The notes under the pieces are model-generated. The model saw only the letters and a program-made list of their open reading frames with translations. It was not told the origin of the DNA and did not search any database. Below are positions 6,307 to 8,023 of a stretch of 8,023 bases of DNA, piece by piece. Both the position numbers and the translations under genes were made by a program. The stretch comes from Rhizobiaceae bacterium (GTDB taxonomy: Bacteria; Pseudomonadota; Alphaproteobacteria; Rhizobiales; Rhizobiaceae). The stretch lies in the NCBI GenBank assembly GCA_016793565.1, contig JAEUMA010000594.1, positions 1 to 8,023 on the forward strand, in the 5' to 3' direction. Every line of letters begins with the position of its first letter. The first letter of the stretch is position 1.

Positions 6307-6387
6307 AATGCGCCGGAAATATGCGAAACGATCGCCGGAAACGGCCGCAGGCCTGCCTCTTCGACGCCCGCCCGGCGCATTCGCATA
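6307..6387 (+). repeat. Two overlapping inverted repeats and nested hairpins between hrcA and cysK
   Basis: AATGCGCCGG (6307-6316) is perfectly complementary to CCGGCGCATT (6372-6381). TATGCGAA (6320-6327) is perfectly complementary to TTCGCATA (6380-6387). The two right arms share bases 6380-6381, so the full pairings are mutually exclusive. Between them lie GCCG-GAAA-CGGC (6334-6345), a four-pair stem with a GNRA loop, and the 10-bp palindrome GCAGGCCTGC (6347-6356). CGCCGGAAA also occurs twice (6311-6319, 6333-6341). The right arms end five bases before the cysK ribosome site GGGAG (6392-6396). This could be an hrcA transcript end, a cysK leader, or chance in GC-rich DNA. It does not match a riboswitch I know. 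Confidence 0.4.
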
Positions 6388-6402
6388 GATTGGGAGTGAA
6401 CC

Positions 6403-7377
<975 letters not shown>

Positions 7378-7381
7378 TCGG

Positions 7382-8023
7382 CTACACGCGGCCGGGCGCG
7401 CGCATGGCAAGCCCGGCGCGCTGCTCCGCGAGAAAACTGCGGACGACAGGGTCGCGCTCCAGGCCTATCGCCCGTTCATAGGCGGCGTCGGCCGCGGCGC
7501 CGTCGCCCAGCCGCGCAAGCAGGCCGGCCCGCGCCGCCCAGTAGGGCTGGTAGGCCGACAGGCGCGGATCGCCCGCCAGCGCGTCGAGTTCGGCCAGTGC
7601 TGAGGCCGGGCCGCTGACCTCGGCTTCGGCGATGGCCCGATTGATGGCCGCAACAGGCGATCCGGAAAGAATCAACAGCGCGTCGTAGAGGCGGCGGATC
7701 GCCGGCCAGTCGGTGCAGCCGGTGGCGCGCCTCGCGACATGTGCGGACTGAATGGCGGCCTCCAGCTGGTAGCGGCCGAGGCGGTCGCAGCGCAGGGCGG
7801 CGCGCAGCAACGCCTCCGCCTCGGCGATCATGGCGCCGTCCCACAGCGAGACGTCCTGCTCCGCCAGCGGAACGTAGCCATTTGCATTGCGCCTCGCCGC
7901 GCGCCGCGATTCGGCGAACAGCATCAGCGCAAGCAGGCCGAGCGCCTCCGGCTCTGCCGGCATCAGCCCGGCCGTCAACCGGCCCAGCCACAGCGCCTCG
8001 TCGGCCAGGTTGCGTCTTCGCGT
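7382..8023 (-). CDS. ECF sigma factor with TPR-like C-terminal extension (ECF42-like), 5' partial
   Basis: The frame is open to the window edge and gives 213 residues ending at TAG (7384-7382). What is visible is the C-terminal extension of sigma factors of the ECF42 kind. It opens NLADEALWLGRLTAGLMP, then EPEALGLLALMLFAESRRAAR, then the DVSLWDGAMIAEAEALL region. CTDWPAIRRLYDALLILSGSP follows. The last ~80 residues form TPR-like helical pairs (INRAIAEAEVSGPASALAEL; GLLARLGDGAAADAAYERAI). The sigma-2 and sigma-4 domains that bind core polymerase and promoter lie outside, so the protein's integrity cannot be judged. Members often neighbour genes for YCII/DGPF-domain proteins; none is in view. 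The TTG at 7978 is internal, since the conserved NLADEALW segment precedes it. The group assignment is from recognition, not a profile search. Confidence 0.88.
   Translation of the reverse strand, partial: TRRRNLADEALWLGRLTAGLMPAEPEALGLLALMLFAESRRAARRNANGYVPLAEQDVSLWDGAMIAEAEALLRAALRCDRLGRYQLEAAIQSAHVARRATGCTDWPAIRRLYDALLILSGSPVAAINRAIAEAEVSGPASALAELDALAGDPRLSAYQPYWAARAGLLARLGDGAAADAAYERAIGLERDPVVRSFLAEQRAGLAMRAPGRV

Noticed and set aside
6293..6402. SAM or other sulfur-related riboswitch before cysK
   Set aside because: The gap has inverted repeats but no sequence match to SAM-I, SAM-II or SAH motifs that I can recognise.

Overview
The window is GC-rich, densely packed, ordinary bacterial chromosome. 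It most resembles an alphaproteobacterium of the order Rhizobiales/Hyphomicrobiales (Mesorhizobium or another Phyllobacteriaceae-like lineage). The basis is the HrcA, RNase PH, RdgB and HemW sequences, the divergent rph/hrcA arrangement and an EcfG-type stress promoter. This placement comes from remembered family features, not from a search. No rRNA, tRNA, CRISPR array, IS element or prophage gene is visible.

Layout. (1) 1-1406, plus: a mannitol dehydrogenase/fructuronate reductase family oxidoreductase that lacks only its extreme N-terminus. (2) 1435-2111: two small divergent genes of unknown function. One is a secreted, cysteine-rich 123-residue protein (minus) and the other a 59-residue charged protein (plus). 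The 125 bp between them holds an inverted repeat, GGAACG-N15-CGTTCC, that reads as a perfect general-stress-response (EcfG sigma) promoter, GGAAC-N16-CGTT, on both strands. (3) 2108-5075, minus: a tight four-gene cluster transcribed in the order rph, VOC/glyoxalase-fold protein, rdgB, hemW, with a 15-nt gap, a 1-nt overlap and a 4-nt ATGA overlap. It covers tRNA 3' maturation, an unassigned small-molecule protein, nucleotide-pool cleaning and a heme-related radical-SAM protein. (4) 5222-6292, plus: hrcA, the heat-shock repressor, divergent from rph. (5) 6403-7377, plus: cysK, behind a 110-bp gap with two overlapping inverted repeats. (6) 7382-8023, minus: the C-terminal part of an ECF sigma factor of the type with a TPR-like C-terminal extension (ECF42-like). 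Its sigma domains lie beyond the window edge.

Most genes are conserved housekeeping genes. The most interesting point is the two-gene stress unit around 1868-1894, where one symmetric sequence can serve as a sigma-EcfG promoter in both directions for two undescribed small proteins. Second is the hrcA-cysK gap: hrcA is not followed by grpE as it usually is in this group, and the gap contains alternative pairings. Gene ends are crowded: three convergent pairs lie 28 nt apart, 4 nt overlapping and 4 nt apart, with no obvious intrinsic terminators.
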